From Paenibacillus sp. FSL W8-0426 (GTDB lineage Bacteria > Bacillota > Bacilli > Paenibacillales > Paenibacillaceae): 64,000 nucleotides of DNA. Shown piece after piece: positions 36,300-45,001 of the stretch. Every line of letters begins with the position of its first letter. Within the stretch, counting starts at the first letter, position 1. The stretch covers positions 1,132,001 through 1,196,000 of the forward strand of contig NZ_CP150203.1 in NCBI RefSeq assembly GCF_037969725.1. The letters are read 5' to 3'. Below the pieces are notes generated by a model. It saw only the letters and a program-made list of their open reading frames with translations, made no database searches and was not told the DNA's origin. The position numbers and the translations under genes are program-made.

Positions 36300-36791
36300 A
36301 TGAGCAAAGAGAGCAAAGAGAAATTTACGTTTTTTTGGCGGACGGCTTCCCCGTTCTCGCAGTGGCATCCCGCCCGTTTCACGGTAAACGGCACGAGCTA
36401 CTCCAGCGCGGAGCAGTACATGATGCATCAGAAAGCACTGCTGTTCGGGGATCAGGCCATCGCGGACAATATTATGAAGGCAAATTCTCCTTCGGTCCAA
36501 AAAAGGCTGGGCAGGCAGGTGGCGGGCTTCGACCAGGCTGTATGGGAAGAACACTGCAGGCGCATCGTTTACGAAGGCAACTACGCCAAATTCACGCAGG
36601 ACGAACAGCTGCTGAAGGCCCTGCTGGATACGAAGGGAACCACCCTTGTGGAAGCAAGCCCGGATGACCGCATCTGGGGCGTTGGGCTGGCGGAAGAAGA
36701 CCCGCGAATTCGCAATCGAAGTACATGGAGAGGCAGCAATTGGCTGGGTGAAATTTTGACCCGGCTGCGAGAAGAACTTATAGGGAAGTGA
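36300..36791 (+). CDS. NADAR family protein (YbiA-like)
   Basis: A 163-residue protein; ATG 36300 follows AAAGGGGGAT. It has the family's order of conserved segments: FFWRTASPFSQWHPARF, YSSAEQYMMHQKALLFGD, IVYEGNYAKFTQDEQLLKAL, ASPDDRIWGVGL and GSNWLGEILTRLREEL. NADAR proteins cleave N-glycosidic bonds: YbiA-type enzymes act on riboflavin-pathway intermediates, and other members remove ADP-ribose from guanine in nucleic acid. The neighbours here (PARG-like and macrodomain genes) favour the ADP-ribose role. The last bases overlap or abut the next start, so they are translationally coupled. Confidence 0.88.
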   Translation: MSKESKEKFTFFWRTASPFSQWHPARFTVNGTSYSSAEQYMMHQKALLFGDQAIADNIMKANSPSVQKRLGRQVAGFDQAVWEEHCRRIVYEGNYAKFTQDEQLLKALLDTKGTTLVEASPDDRIWGVGLAEEDPRIRNRSTWRGSNWLGEILTRLREELIGK

Positions 36792-36796
36792 TCGAG

Positions 36797-37693
36797 ATGA
36801 ATACAAACCATAATGGTCTGAAAAGTATGGGACAGCGTGCGGGCCGTGCACGCATCGCGCAAGAGACGTTAGCGATTCTGGAGGCAGGCGAATACGTGAA
36901 TGGCTATGATCGCCGGGTGAGCATTGCCGCGGATCTGCAAGAGGCCATTCGAAATTCGGTGTTGTACCGACCGGAGGAATTGCCAAAGGTGAGCGAGCAA
37001 GTTCATGCGATGCAGGCGGCCAATTCCACCACTTCGGCAGGATTATCGCATATCGAAGTAACCGGGGAAACGACGCTGGCTGCGGCAGCTCGTCTGGTCG
37101 TAGGCGAAGGACGACAGGACGCGGCCTGCCTGAACTTTGCTTCGGCCAAAAATCCGGGCGGCGGTTTCCTTGGCGGGAGTCAGGCCCAGGAGGAAAGTTT
37201 GGCAAGGGCTACGGGTCTGTATCCATGCATTGCCCAAATGCAGGAAATGTACGAGTTTAATCGTAAACTCCGAACCTGCCTGTACTCGGATCATATGATC
37301 TATTCCCCTGGCGTTCCGGTCATTCGGGATGATGAAGACCGTCTGCTCGACCAGTATTATGCTTCCGCGTTTATCACGGCACCTGCGGTCAATGCAGGCG
37401 TCGTGAAGGAACGGGGCGAGGCGGATGACGAACGGATTGAAGCCGTGATGAAACAGCGTATTGCCTATATTTTGGACGTCGCTGCAGGGCATGGACATCG
37501 CACGATGGTGCTTGGGGCATACGGATGCGGCGTTTTCCGAAACGACCCGTCCAAGGTGGCCGCTTATTTCCATGACGTGTTGATTGGTCAAGGATACGGG
37601 AATCTGTTTGACCGGATCGTATTTGCCGTGTATGACCGCAGTCGCGGTCAGCAAACCTTAAAGGCTTTTCAGGAACGTTTGGCCAAAGCCTGA
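36797..37693 (+). CDS. TIGR02452/PARG-like ADP-ribose glycohydrolase
   Basis: About 298 residues. ATG 36797 has GGGAAG nine bases before; GTG 36788, overlapping the previous stop, is an alternative. The central part carries the poly(ADP-ribose) glycohydrolase signature: NPGGGFLGGSQAQEESLARA, i.e. GGG (121-123), seven residues, then QEE (131-133) with the catalytic Glu. The C-terminal part has the macrodomain-type segment HRTMVLGAYGCGVFRNDPSK. Bacterial relatives split ribose-ribose or ribose-protein ADP-ribose bonds. Its position between NADAR and macrodomain genes supports removal of ADP-ribose marks or turnover of the product. Confidence 0.88.
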   Translation: MNTNHNGLKSMGQRAGRARIAQETLAILEAGEYVNGYDRRVSIAADLQEAIRNSVLYRPEELPKVSEQVHAMQAANSTTSAGLSHIEVTGETTLAAAARLVVGEGRQDAACLNFASAKNPGGGFLGGSQAQEESLARATGLYPCIAQMQEMYEFNRKLRTCLYSDHMIYSPGVPVIRDDEDRLLDQYYASAFITAPAVNAGVVKERGEADDERIEAVMKQRIAYILDVAAGHGHRTMVLGAYGCGVFRNDPSKVAAYFHDVLIGQGYGNLFDRIVFAVYDRSRGQQTLKAFQERLAKA

Positions 37694-37729
37694 CGGATTC
37701 GGATTCATGCCCGGAGGAGGGGAACCGCG

Positions 37730-38152
37730 ATGGAATTTCGCGAAATACAACAAGACCTGTTTGCCATGGATGACCGTTACGTTTTGGCCCACTGCATTTC
37801 GGCGGACGCCCGGATGGGGGCAGGCATTGCCGTACAGTTTCGGCAGCGGTTCGGTCTGGAAAACTTGCAGGAACAGGCCAGGATCGAGCCATTGGAGATC
37901 GGGCGATGTTACCGCGTCGGCCGTACTTTGAACCTGGTCACAAAGGCTAAGTTTTCGTACAAACCGACGTATGCTTCCTTTACCCAAGCCGTAGAGTCCA
38001 TGAGGGATGTCTGTCTCGAAGAGGGGATCGAGAAATTGGCCATGCCGCAGATCGGCTGTGGGCTTGACCGATTGAAATGGGAGAAGGCTAGCGGCATCAT
38101 TCGCGATGTTTTCGCCGATACAGATGTCGAGATCGTGGTGTGCAGTCTATGA
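37730..38152 (+). CDS. Macrodomain protein
   Basis: A 140-residue single macrodomain; ATG 37730 follows CCGGAGGAGGGG. The ADP-ribose-binding loop AHCISADARMGAGIAVQFRQ (residues 20-39) and the second loop IEKLAMPQIGCGLDRLKWEK are both present. The layout resembles the short ALC1/TARG1-like and DarG-type macrodomains that remove or bind ADP-ribose, including the thymidine-linked type. It is the last gene of the run; a terminator-like hairpin follows at 38171. No DarT-like toxin gene lies beside it. Confidence 0.88.
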   Translation: MEFREIQQDLFAMDDRYVLAHCISADARMGAGIAVQFRQRFGLENLQEQARIEPLEIGRCYRVGRTLNLVTKAKFSYKPTYASFTQAVESMRDVCLEEGIEKLAMPQIGCGLDRLKWEKASGIIRDVFADTDVEIVVCSL

Positions 38153-38170
38153 CTCGAGGCTCAAAACAAC

Positions 38171-38256
38171 AAAACCTCTGCTCCGCGAGGGGAGGGAACG
38201 TGCTTTTTGCATACGCGTTGCACATTTCCCGCCGCTTCCGGAGAGAGGTTTTTTGT
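38171..38256. terminator. Terminator between convergent operons
   Basis: AAAACCTCTGCTCC pairs with GGAGAGAGGTTTT across a long loop, with six T after it. It separates the ADP-ribose genes from the convergent siderophore operon. Confidence 0.6.
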
Positions 38257-38275
38257 GTTTTCATTGGCCCTGCTG

Positions 38276-39229
38276 TTATTTCGAGAACATTTCTTTGGCT
38301 TCATCCATCGCCATCTGGTTGCCGATGGCGGAGTAGTCGAGCCATGGCTGGGCGCCGATGGTGTATACATGTCCCGCTTTGACGGCTTTCAGGCCTTGCC
38401 AGATCGGATTGCTTTGCAGCTCGGCGAACATGTTTTTCGCTTCGTCATCCGAATTCACCACAACGAAGATGGCATCGGCATCATAGTCCGGCAGCACCTC
38501 GCGAGAGATGACCTGATAGGGCTTCGAGGCATCCATATCGGTAATCCCGTTGGCCGGGGTCAATCCGAGATCGTCAAACAGGATCGGTCCCATTGGACGA
38601 GCTGTACTGAATACGCGCAATTCCTTGGCGGTCACGCGAATGGCCATGACTTTGCCGTCGCCGATTTTGTCATGGATGAGCGATTTCACTTCTTCCGTTT
38701 CCTTGGCGTAATGGTCGATGAACGCATCGGCTTCTTTTTCGCGGTTCACCAGTTTGCCTATGGCTTTCAAATGGTCGTGCCATGTGCCATCATCGAGATT
38801 AAAGACGTGAACCGGCGCGATTTTTTCGAATTTGGCTTGATCGTCGCCGGAGAATTCCTCATCCAGGTAGATGACATCCGGTTTCAAAGCGAGCAGGGCT
38901 TCCATATCGGGGTCTTTGACCGGGCCCAGGGGCGTCGTGTTCTGCAAACGGTCGGCTACATGGGACAGGAAGGCTTTGGCCTCGCCGCCAATAACTGAAC
39001 CAACGGGCGTAATGCCCAATGCGAGCAAGTCGTTGGTCAGGTGGATCGACATGGACGCGATGCGTTGTTCGCCGGTGGAATCGGAAGCAGGACGGTCACC
39101 CGCTTGTCCCGAGGAGGCATTGGAAGAACGGTTGTCGGCAGCGTTGGTTGACGTGCCTGCATTGCCGCATGCCGCCAGCAAAAGCAGCAGGACGGCGCAT
39201 ATGGATAACATCAGGTTTTTCTTGATCAT
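38276..39229 (-). CDS. Iron-siderophore binding lipoprotein
   Basis: A 317-residue FhuD/FepB-type binding protein. The start at MIKKNLMLSICAVLLLLLAA gives a clear lipoprotein signal ending at Cys (LAACGN) and follows AAGGAGAT at a slightly long distance. A Ser/Asn-rich tether precedes two lobes of the Peripla_BP_2 fold (IASMSIHLTNDLLALGITPV, LLALKPDVIYLDEEFSG, AIFVVVNSDDEAKNMFAELQ, GHVYTIGAQPWLDYSAIGNQ). It is the last gene of the importer operon, behind two permeases, and no ATPase is encoded here; a shared ATPase from elsewhere is likely. It is under the Fur box at 41397. Confidence 0.92.
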   Translation of the reverse strand: MIKKNLMLSICAVLLLLLAACGNAGTSTNAADNRSSNASSGQAGDRPASDSTGEQRIASMSIHLTNDLLALGITPVGSVIGGEAKAFLSHVADRLQNTTPLGPVKDPDMEALLALKPDVIYLDEEFSGDDQAKFEKIAPVHVFNLDDGTWHDHLKAIGKLVNREKEADAFIDHYAKETEEVKSLIHDKIGDGKVMAIRVTAKELRVFSTARPMGPILFDDLGLTPANGITDMDASKPYQVISREVLPDYDADAIFVVVNSDDEAKNMFAELQSNPIWQGLKAVKAGHVYTIGAQPWLDYSAIGNQMAMDEAKEMFSK

Positions 39230-39267
39230 GGATATTCGAAATCTCCTTGGTTTCATTGGAATAGGGG

Positions 39268-40311
39268 TTAACGCGTACGGACGAGTAAATACAGGAAATA
39301 GGGTGCGCCCAGTGCAGCAACGACAATTCCGGCAGGAATCGCATTGGGCTGAAAAAGGGTTCTCCCCACCGTATCGGCTGCGACGAGAATGACCATGCCG
39401 ATCAATCCGGCAGCCGGAATCAAGTGGCGATGCATCGGGCCGACAAGCCTCCGTGCCAGGTGCGGAGCCGCAAGCCCGATGAAGCCGATGCCTCCCGCCA
39501 TCGACACGCTGACGGCCGACAAGGCGACCGTGCACAAGAGCAGCCATATGCGCTGGGATTTTACGGCCGTGCCGATTCCCGTGGCGGCGGCATCCCCAAG
39601 CCCTAGGGCGTCCAGTGTTTTGGAACGGCTCCAGACGTAAGGGATGCACAGCAAGATCCAGGGGAGCAGGGCGGCGACGTGGACCCAGTCCCTTCCCCAG
39701 ACGCTTCCCGCCAGCCAGCGAGCCGCGAAGGAGTAGGTGTCCTCATCGAGGCGCAGGGACAAATACAGCGTCAGCGCGTGAAATCCAGCCGCAACGGCGA
39801 TTCCCACCAGAATGAGTTTGATGGGGGATACCCCGTTATGGCGATCATAGGCGAGCAGCATGATGATCAATGCCGAGAGCATGCCTCCCGCAAAGGTAAA
39901 GAGCGGGATCAGCAATGCGACAGAGCTGTCCATCGAAAAAGAAAGGCTGGCGAACGCCATCAGGCCCAGCGCTGCACCCGCGTGAATGCCCAGAATGCCC
40001 GGATCGGCCAGCGGATTGCGCGTGATGCCCTGCAATGCAGCACCCGCCACGCCAAGACCAGCTCCGGCGAGCACGGTGATCAGAATGCGCGGCAGGCGAT
40101 AATCGAACAGTACGATATGGTCCGCCTCTGAACCGCCGCCAAACAGGGTTTGCAGCACCGCCATGGGCGACAGGCGAATCGTGCCTGTGTTCAGGCTGAC
40201 GATAATGACGACACAGGCGATAGCCAACAGGATCAGGCTGACCGTAATGGATCGTCGTGTGCGCGAAGCGGCGTTCTTTTGGTTTTGATTTTGGTTTCGG
40301 TTTGGGTTCAC
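39268..40311 (-). CDS. FecCD-type siderophore permease (second)
   Basis: A 347-residue membrane protein. GTG 40311 shares one base with the previous stop and follows AAGGAGGGCC. About nine to ten helices are visible. Family signatures seen are LPRILITVLAGAGLGVAGAA, LQGITRNPLADPGILGIHAG, MAGGIGFIGLAAPHLARRLV and GMVILVAADTVGRTLF. It forms a heterodimeric channel with the preceding permease for Fe-siderophore import. An Asn/Gln-rich N-terminus (NPNRNQNQNQKN) is unusual but harmless. Confidence 0.93.
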   Translation of the reverse strand: MNPNRNQNQNQKNAASRTRRSITVSLILLAIACVVIIVSLNTGTIRLSPMAVLQTLFGGGSEADHIVLFDYRLPRILITVLAGAGLGVAGAALQGITRNPLADPGILGIHAGAALGLMAFASLSFSMDSSVALLIPLFTFAGGMLSALIIMLLAYDRHNGVSPIKLILVGIAVAAGFHALTLYLSLRLDEDTYSFAARWLAGSVWGRDWVHVAALLPWILLCIPYVWSRSKTLDALGLGDAAATGIGTAVKSQRIWLLLCTVALSAVSVSMAGGIGFIGLAAPHLARRLVGPMHRHLIPAAGLIGMVILVAADTVGRTLFQPNAIPAGIVVAALGAPYFLYLLVRTR

Positions 40312-41384
40312 TATAAGGCCCTCCTTTCCTTACGGGCCAGAAAGAGGAAAAACGGCACGCCGACAAAGGCGACCATGATGCCCACGGCAAGTTCCTCCGG
40401 CGGATTGACGATGCGTGATCCGAGATCGGCCAGCACCAGCAGAATGGCTCCGAGCAGCGAGGACATCGGAATGATGAGCCGATAATCGACGCCAACCAGT
40501 TTGCGGGAAATATGCGGAATGACCAGTCCGACGAAACCGATGGAACCGACGGCAGAGACGGACACGCCTGCCAGCACGACCACGGCGGCGAGCGCAAGCA
40601 TCCGCGTCCAGCGCAGGCGGATGCCCAGGCTGACGGCAGCCTCTTCCCCGAGGGACATCAGCGATATGCGGCGGGCCAGCGGCATGGTAAGCAGCAGCGT
40701 GATCAGCAATACCGGAACGATGAGTTTGACATGCCGCCACTCCATGCCGCCAAAGCCGCCCGCATACCAAAATGCAAGGTCCTGGCTGAGGTCGAAATAG
40801 ATGGCGATGCCTGCACTCAGGGAGCTGAGCATGGCCGCGACGATGGCCCCGGCCACCGTGAGCCTGATCGATGAAAGCCCGCCCGGCGCAGCCGAGCCAA
40901 GTATGAAAATAAACAGCGTGCTCAGGACCGCGCCGACAAAGGAAATGCCCATCAGCCAGGCATAAGGCAAGCCGGGCCACAGGGCAAAGCTGAGCGCCAC
41001 CATAAACGATGCGCCGGCATTGATGCCGAGCACGCCCGTATCCGCAAGCGGATTGCGGGTGATGCCTTGCATGAGCGCACCGGCAACGGCGAAGGCAGCG
41101 CCGACGACAGCCGCGGCAATGACCCGGGGCAGGCGCAGCTCATGGATGATCTGATGGGGCGTCAGCGCCGGGTTATATTGAAATATGGCTGCCCACACCG
41201 TTTCCAGCGTCAGCGATTTGGCTCCAAGCGAGATCGAGACGAACAGGATCATCAGCAGGACGGCGAGGGCAGACAAGAACATCAGTCCAACCGTTGTCGC
41301 ATTTCTGGACGAGTTGGGCTTCCGATTTGGCCAAGCAGGATGTTGGATGCGGGTCACTCCTTTGTTGCCAGCACAACGAAGCAT
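40311..41384 (-). CDS. FecCD-type siderophore permease (first)
   Basis: A 357-residue permease, first gene of the operon. ATG 41384 is used although no ribosome site precedes it; GTG 41357 beside AAAGGAG is the alternative and would shorten it by nine residues. FecCD signatures are clear: LRLPRVIAAAVVGAAFAVAG, LMQGITRNPLADTGVLGINA, VGSIGFVGLVIPHISRKLVG. It shares one base with the second permease gene, so production is coupled. The Fur box lies 13 bases upstream of the ATG. Confidence 0.92.
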   Translation of the reverse strand: MLRCAGNKGVTRIQHPAWPNRKPNSSRNATTVGLMFLSALAVLLMILFVSISLGAKSLTLETVWAAIFQYNPALTPHQIIHELRLPRVIAAAVVGAAFAVAGALMQGITRNPLADTGVLGINAGASFMVALSFALWPGLPYAWLMGISFVGAVLSTLFIFILGSAAPGGLSSIRLTVAGAIVAAMLSSLSAGIAIYFDLSQDLAFWYAGGFGGMEWRHVKLIVPVLLITLLLTMPLARRISLMSLGEEAAVSLGIRLRWTRMLALAAVVVLAGVSVSAVGSIGFVGLVIPHISRKLVGVDYRLIIPMSSLLGAILLVLADLGSRIVNPPEELAVGIMVAFVGVPFFLFLARKERRAL

Positions 41385-41396
41385 TGCTGCTGTTAT

Positions 41397-41427
41397 TGAT
41401 TATCATTATCAATTAGAGATCATTATA
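41397..41427 (-). promoter_or_regulatory. Fur box and -10 of the siderophore operon
   Basis: TGATTATCATTATCA (41397-41411, plus-strand reading) differs from the 7-1-7 Fur consensus at one position. A minus-strand TATAAT at 41427-41422 puts the transcription start at the box's edge, so iron-loaded Fur would block transcription. The -35 region is poor, suggesting need for an activator. Confidence 0.8.
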
Positions 41428-41429
41428 AA

Positions 41430-41466
41430 ATCTTAATTCATGCCCGTACATGACATAAATTAAGAT
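41430..41466 (-). promoter_or_regulatory. Candidate activator site upstream of the Fur box
   Basis: ATCTTAATT (41430-41438) and AATTAAGAT (41458-41466) are perfect inverted arms separated by 19 bases and flank the weak -35 region. CATG-N6-CATG lies between them. The adjacent AraC/binding-protein fusion is the natural candidate to bind here. Confidence 0.45.
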
Positions 41467-41489
41467 GTTCGGGATGGACATTTTTCAGA

Positions 41490-43241
41490 TTACATAATCG
41501 GTGCTTTGCCCGTCAACAGCTGAACGGCCTCATCCAGCTGGAGGTTGATGGAATAAGGAGCATACACCACCCACGAATTCCAATCAATGACATGCACGCG
41601 CCCATGGCGTACGGCAGGATGACGCTGCCAGCGCGGATCGGCTGCAAGCTGCTGCAGCACCGTTGCGCGGCCCTGCATGGAGGTGATGGCTACGATCAAG
41701 ATGTCCGCTTCAAGGCCATCCCATTCGCCGGGGGTAAAGGGCAACCAGTTGAAGCCGACGCCCGTCGGTTTGCCTGCCAGTTCAGCCCGGATTCGATCGG
41801 GCGGCGTCAAATGCAGGCTGCGGTAGAACACATGGCCGAAATTGCGGTTGCTGTACATTCGCGGTCCTTTGTCCGTCAAGGTGCAGACGGCTACGGCAGC
41901 CTGTCCCCACGTCTCCCGGATGCGTTTGCGGGCGCGCTCCGCCTTGCGGTCATGACGTTCGAGCCATTCCTTTGCGGCATGTTCACGGTCCATGATGCCG
42001 GCTATCGTTTGCAGATGGCCGAACATGTCCGTTTTGTTCCAGGGAATGGTGATGATCGGCGCGATGTCCCCGATATGTTCCAGCGCTTTGGCCGCAGCAT
42101 TGTCCTTGGTCAGAATTAGGTCGGGCTTGACGTCAAGGAAGGCCTGGCGTCCTTGTTCCCAAGGCTCGTGAGCATGGAACGGCAGGGTTAGCGATTTGGG
42201 CAAATGGGGCAGCTGCCCCTGGATTTGCGCCGCACAGGGAGTGATGCCGAGCGTTATCAAATGATCCGTATATGGATAAGACAGGGAGACGACGTTTCGA
42301 TGCACTTGTTTGACATAGATGGTCGGTGCGAATCCCGAGTGGCTGCGGAAGCGGCGGCTGAAATAAAATTCGTCCCGGTATCCGACGCTGCGCGCAACGT
42401 CCCGAATGCGCAGGTCCGAGGTCAGCATGAGCTCTTTGGCACGATTCATCCGCAGATGGGTCAGGTATTCAATAGGGTTTTTATGCATCCGGCTTTTGAA
42501 CAGCTGGGAGTAATACGATGGATGCATGCCTGCAATGTCGGCCAGTTTCTCCAATTTGATCTCGTGCATGTAATGATCTCGCATGTACTGCATCGTGGCA
42601 TGGAGCCAAGCATCCGGTTGTTCCTGATCGTGAGCAGGGGCATCCGATTCTTCCTGGGCCCACAGCATGCATAACAGATCGGTGATCAGCCGTTGGCGTT
42701 TGAATTCACCCAGTTCGGCATTTTCCGCCAATTGGGAGGCGATGCGCTGTATGCCGTAAAAAGGACCCCGAATCCAGCCTTTTACCGGAAAATCGGACTC
42801 CCGCTCGTAAGTGCGCCTTGCATCCGTCTTTTCGATTGCACGGAACAGATCGAAAGCAAGCACGAATATCTCTAGTTCTTGGTCCGCATCGCCGATCAGC
42901 TTCAGAGGGGCTCCCGGGGGGCAGAGGTAAGCCGATTTGCGGGCGACCGATTTTTCCGCGCCATCCACGATCAGCTTGCCTGAAAATTTATGCAGATAAA
43001 TGAAAACATGCCGTTCCGGGAAAGGATTGCTCCAATCGATGCCGGAGTCGTTCGCGATGCGTACCGCTTGGCGAAGTTCGATCAGGGCATTGGCCAGGAA
43101 TGCGTCCAGATCGGGTTGAACCAAGGCTTCCGGCGTACTCTTCGATTCGGTGTGCCGTCTGGATGCATGTGACGAATGGGAAACGGAAACGGCCAATCCG
43201 GAGGAATCAGCTCCTAAAGAATCAGGTTGGTTAGTAAACAT
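41490..43241 (-). CDS. Btr-like AraC regulator fused to a siderophore-binding domain
   Basis: A 583-residue protein; ATG 43241 follows GAGAGGAGGATTCG. The N-terminal part is cupin-like (about 60-180). An AraC DNA-binding domain is in the middle (about 225-320: IKLEKLADIAGMHPSYYSQL, IRDVARSVGYRDEFYFSRRF). The C-terminal 260 residues are a FhuD-like binding fold (VSLSYPYTDHLITLGITPCA, DVKPDLILTKDNAAAKALEH) with no signal peptide, so it works in the cytosol. This is the design of Bacillus Btr, which senses Fe-bacillibactin and activates its importer. It lies directly upstream of the permease operon and should activate it. Confidence 0.92.
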   Translation of the reverse strand: MFTNQPDSLGADSSGLAVSVSHSSHASRRHTESKSTPEALVQPDLDAFLANALIELRQAVRIANDSGIDWSNPFPERHVFIYLHKFSGKLIVDGAEKSVARKSAYLCPPGAPLKLIGDADQELEIFVLAFDLFRAIEKTDARRTYERESDFPVKGWIRGPFYGIQRIASQLAENAELGEFKRQRLITDLLCMLWAQEESDAPAHDQEQPDAWLHATMQYMRDHYMHEIKLEKLADIAGMHPSYYSQLFKSRMHKNPIEYLTHLRMNRAKELMLTSDLRIRDVARSVGYRDEFYFSRRFRSHSGFAPTIYVKQVHRNVVSLSYPYTDHLITLGITPCAAQIQGQLPHLPKSLTLPFHAHEPWEQGRQAFLDVKPDLILTKDNAAAKALEHIGDIAPIITIPWNKTDMFGHLQTIAGIMDREHAAKEWLERHDRKAERARKRIRETWGQAAVAVCTLTDKGPRMYSNRNFGHVFYRSLHLTPPDRIRAELAGKPTGVGFNWLPFTPGEWDGLEADILIVAITSMQGRATVLQQLAADPRWQRHPAVRHGRVHVIDWNSWVVYAPYSINLQLDEAVQLLTGKAPIM

Positions 43242-43278
43242 GAGCGAATCCTCCTCTCGAAAAATGGATGAAAGCCGA

Positions 43279-44028
43279 TTATAGGGAACGCAACCGCATA
43301 TCGGAAGTGAACCATTGCCTGTATGTCAGCAAACTTAGAATGATGCTGGTAATCGCGGCGGAGCTGGTAAAGGCAAACACGATCAAAATCTGATACCGTA
43401 CTGCTTCAACAGGGTCGGCGCCGGCAATGATCATGCCTGTCATCATGCCGGGAAGCTGAACGAGACCAACGGTTTTCATGCCGTCGATGGTTGGAATCAT
43501 GCTTGCTTTGACCGCACGCTTCAGCACGTCCTGGAAAGCACGTCTGGGGGCAGCTCCAAGAGCGAGCAGCGTTTCGATTTCGCCTTTGGACGTCTCGACT
43601 TCGCGTTTCATCTGGTTCAAGAACAGTCCTGCAACCACCATCGCATTGCCGATGGTCATGCCGCTGAGCGGAATGATGTATTGCGGCGTCGGCTCCACGA
43701 TGTGCAGGCCAAGCAGCAGTCCCATCATAAGCATTTCCGTCACGGCGAGCGAAATGGCAATATGCAGGCCGACCCGTCGCAGTCCTTTGCCGCGTTTGGC
43801 AGCATTGAACGAGGCGACCATAATCATGAAAGCGACGATGGCCACGATGAGGATCGGATGATCGGTATTGAATATGAATTGCAGCACATAACCGACAAGC
43901 AGCAGTTGAACGGCCGAACGAACCGTGCCCACGGCAATGTCGCGTTCGAGCCCGAGCTTTTGCCATACGGAGACGAGCATGGTAATCATGATAAACACAA
44001 CCGTGAAGCTTAATGCAAAGATGGACAT
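43279..44028 (-). CDS. FetB-like iron export permease
   Basis: A 249-residue UPF0014/FetB family membrane protein. Seven hydrophobic helices are visible. Family segments include LERDIAVGTVRSAVQLLLVG, YIIPLSGMTIGNAMVVAGLF, IETLLALGAAPRRAFQDVLK, IPTIDGMKTVGLVQLPGMMT and MIIAGADPVEAVRYQILIVF. With the FetA-like ATPase 14 bases upstream it forms an ABC unit that, in E. coli, exports iron and protects against oxidative stress. Its place beside a siderophore importer would give one locus for iron uptake and efflux. Confidence 0.92.
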   Translation of the reverse strand: MSIFALSFTVVFIMITMLVSVWQKLGLERDIAVGTVRSAVQLLLVGYVLQFIFNTDHPILIVAIVAFMIMVASFNAAKRGKGLRRVGLHIAISLAVTEMLMMGLLLGLHIVEPTPQYIIPLSGMTIGNAMVVAGLFLNQMKREVETSKGEIETLLALGAAPRRAFQDVLKRAVKASMIPTIDGMKTVGLVQLPGMMTGMIIAGADPVEAVRYQILIVFAFTSSAAITSIILSLLTYRQWFTSDMRLRSL

Positions 44029-44042
44029 AAGTGCACCACTCC

Positions 44043-44789
44043 TTAATCTGCCTTCAGGGCGGAATCGGATTGTGAAAGGTATTGCCGGGCAGGCTCGGTT
44101 TCCGGCGCGGCAAAGAATCGGGTCGTGGTCTGGCGCTCCAGCAGCGTGTGATTGCCCATGAACCAGACGGTGTCGCTGAAGGAGCGGGCTTGTTCCTGGT
44201 CATGGGTGATCCATACCAGCGAAGTTCCTTCCTGCTTGCTCCACCTTGTGAGCTGAGCTTCCACGAGCTTTGCGTTGACCAGGTCCAGAGACGCCGTAAC
44301 CTCGTCCAGCAAAAGGATTTCGGGACGCAGCAGCAAGGAGCGGATCAGCGCGACGCGCTGCTTTTCCCCGCCCGACAGATCACCGGCCCGCTTGTGCAGA
44401 TCAAGCCCGGCAAGCCCCATGCCGGCCAGCAGCTCGACGGCGAGTTCTTTTTCATACGGTTTGCGATGCAGCAGATGCACGGTTTTCAAATTATCCTCCA
44501 CGCTGCCTGCGAGCATTACCGGTTGCTGCGCGACATACGTCATGCGCATGCGCCAGTTTCGGGGATCGGAGGCGCGATAGGAGATGCCATTATACAACAT
44601 GTCGCCTTCGCTGGGCGCGTCTAGCAGGCCGAGGATGCGAAGCAGCGTGCTTTTCCCTTGACCGGAAGCGCCCAGTACAGCGATCCGTTCGCCTTGATCG
44701 ATCGCGGCCTCAACGCTGCTGAACAGAAGGCGCTGCTCTTCGGTGCCGATCACTTTGGCCAACTGATGGATGGATACTAATGTAGACAA
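44043..44789 (-). CDS. FetA-like ABC ATPase
   Basis: A 248-residue ATPase; the start is TTG 44789 after GGAAAGGGCG. Walker A GASGQGKST (residues about 39-47), Q-loop YVAQQPVMLAGSVEDNL, signature LSGGEKQRVALIRSL, Walker B ILLLDEVTASLD (Val where Pro or Ala is usual) and H-loop WITHDQEQ are all present. The similarity to FetA, together with the FetB-like permease that follows, defines the pair. No Fur box was seen upstream, which would fit regulation different from that of the uptake genes. Confidence 0.9.
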   Translation of the reverse strand: MSTLVSIHQLAKVIGTEEQRLLFSSVEAAIDQGERIAVLGASGQGKSTLLRILGLLDAPSEGDMLYNGISYRASDPRNWRMRMTYVAQQPVMLAGSVEDNLKTVHLLHRKPYEKELAVELLAGMGLAGLDLHKRAGDLSGGEKQRVALIRSLLLRPEILLLDEVTASLDLVNAKLVEAQLTRWSKQEGTSLVWITHDQEQARSFSDTVWFMGNHTLLERQTTTRFFAAPETEPARQYLSQSDSALKAD

Positions 44790-45001
44790 GCCGCATACGC
44801 CCTTTCCAACATGATGTTAATCATCTTAGCAAAAATGATGAGCAATGAAAATCGCCGTCCGTGACGGCTTCGGAAAGCAACTGCAACAAAAGGTTGTTTT
44901 TGGTAAGATAAAGGGGAGTCGTCTTCGACTTGTGCCATAAGGGGTGGAATCATAATGTTGAACATCCGTATTTCGATGATCCATGACAAGGAGGATATAT
45001 C

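Noticed and set aside
37730..38152. DarT/DarG toxin-antitoxin pair
   Set aside because: The macrodomain gene resembles DarG in part, but there is no DarT-like transferase gene on either side.
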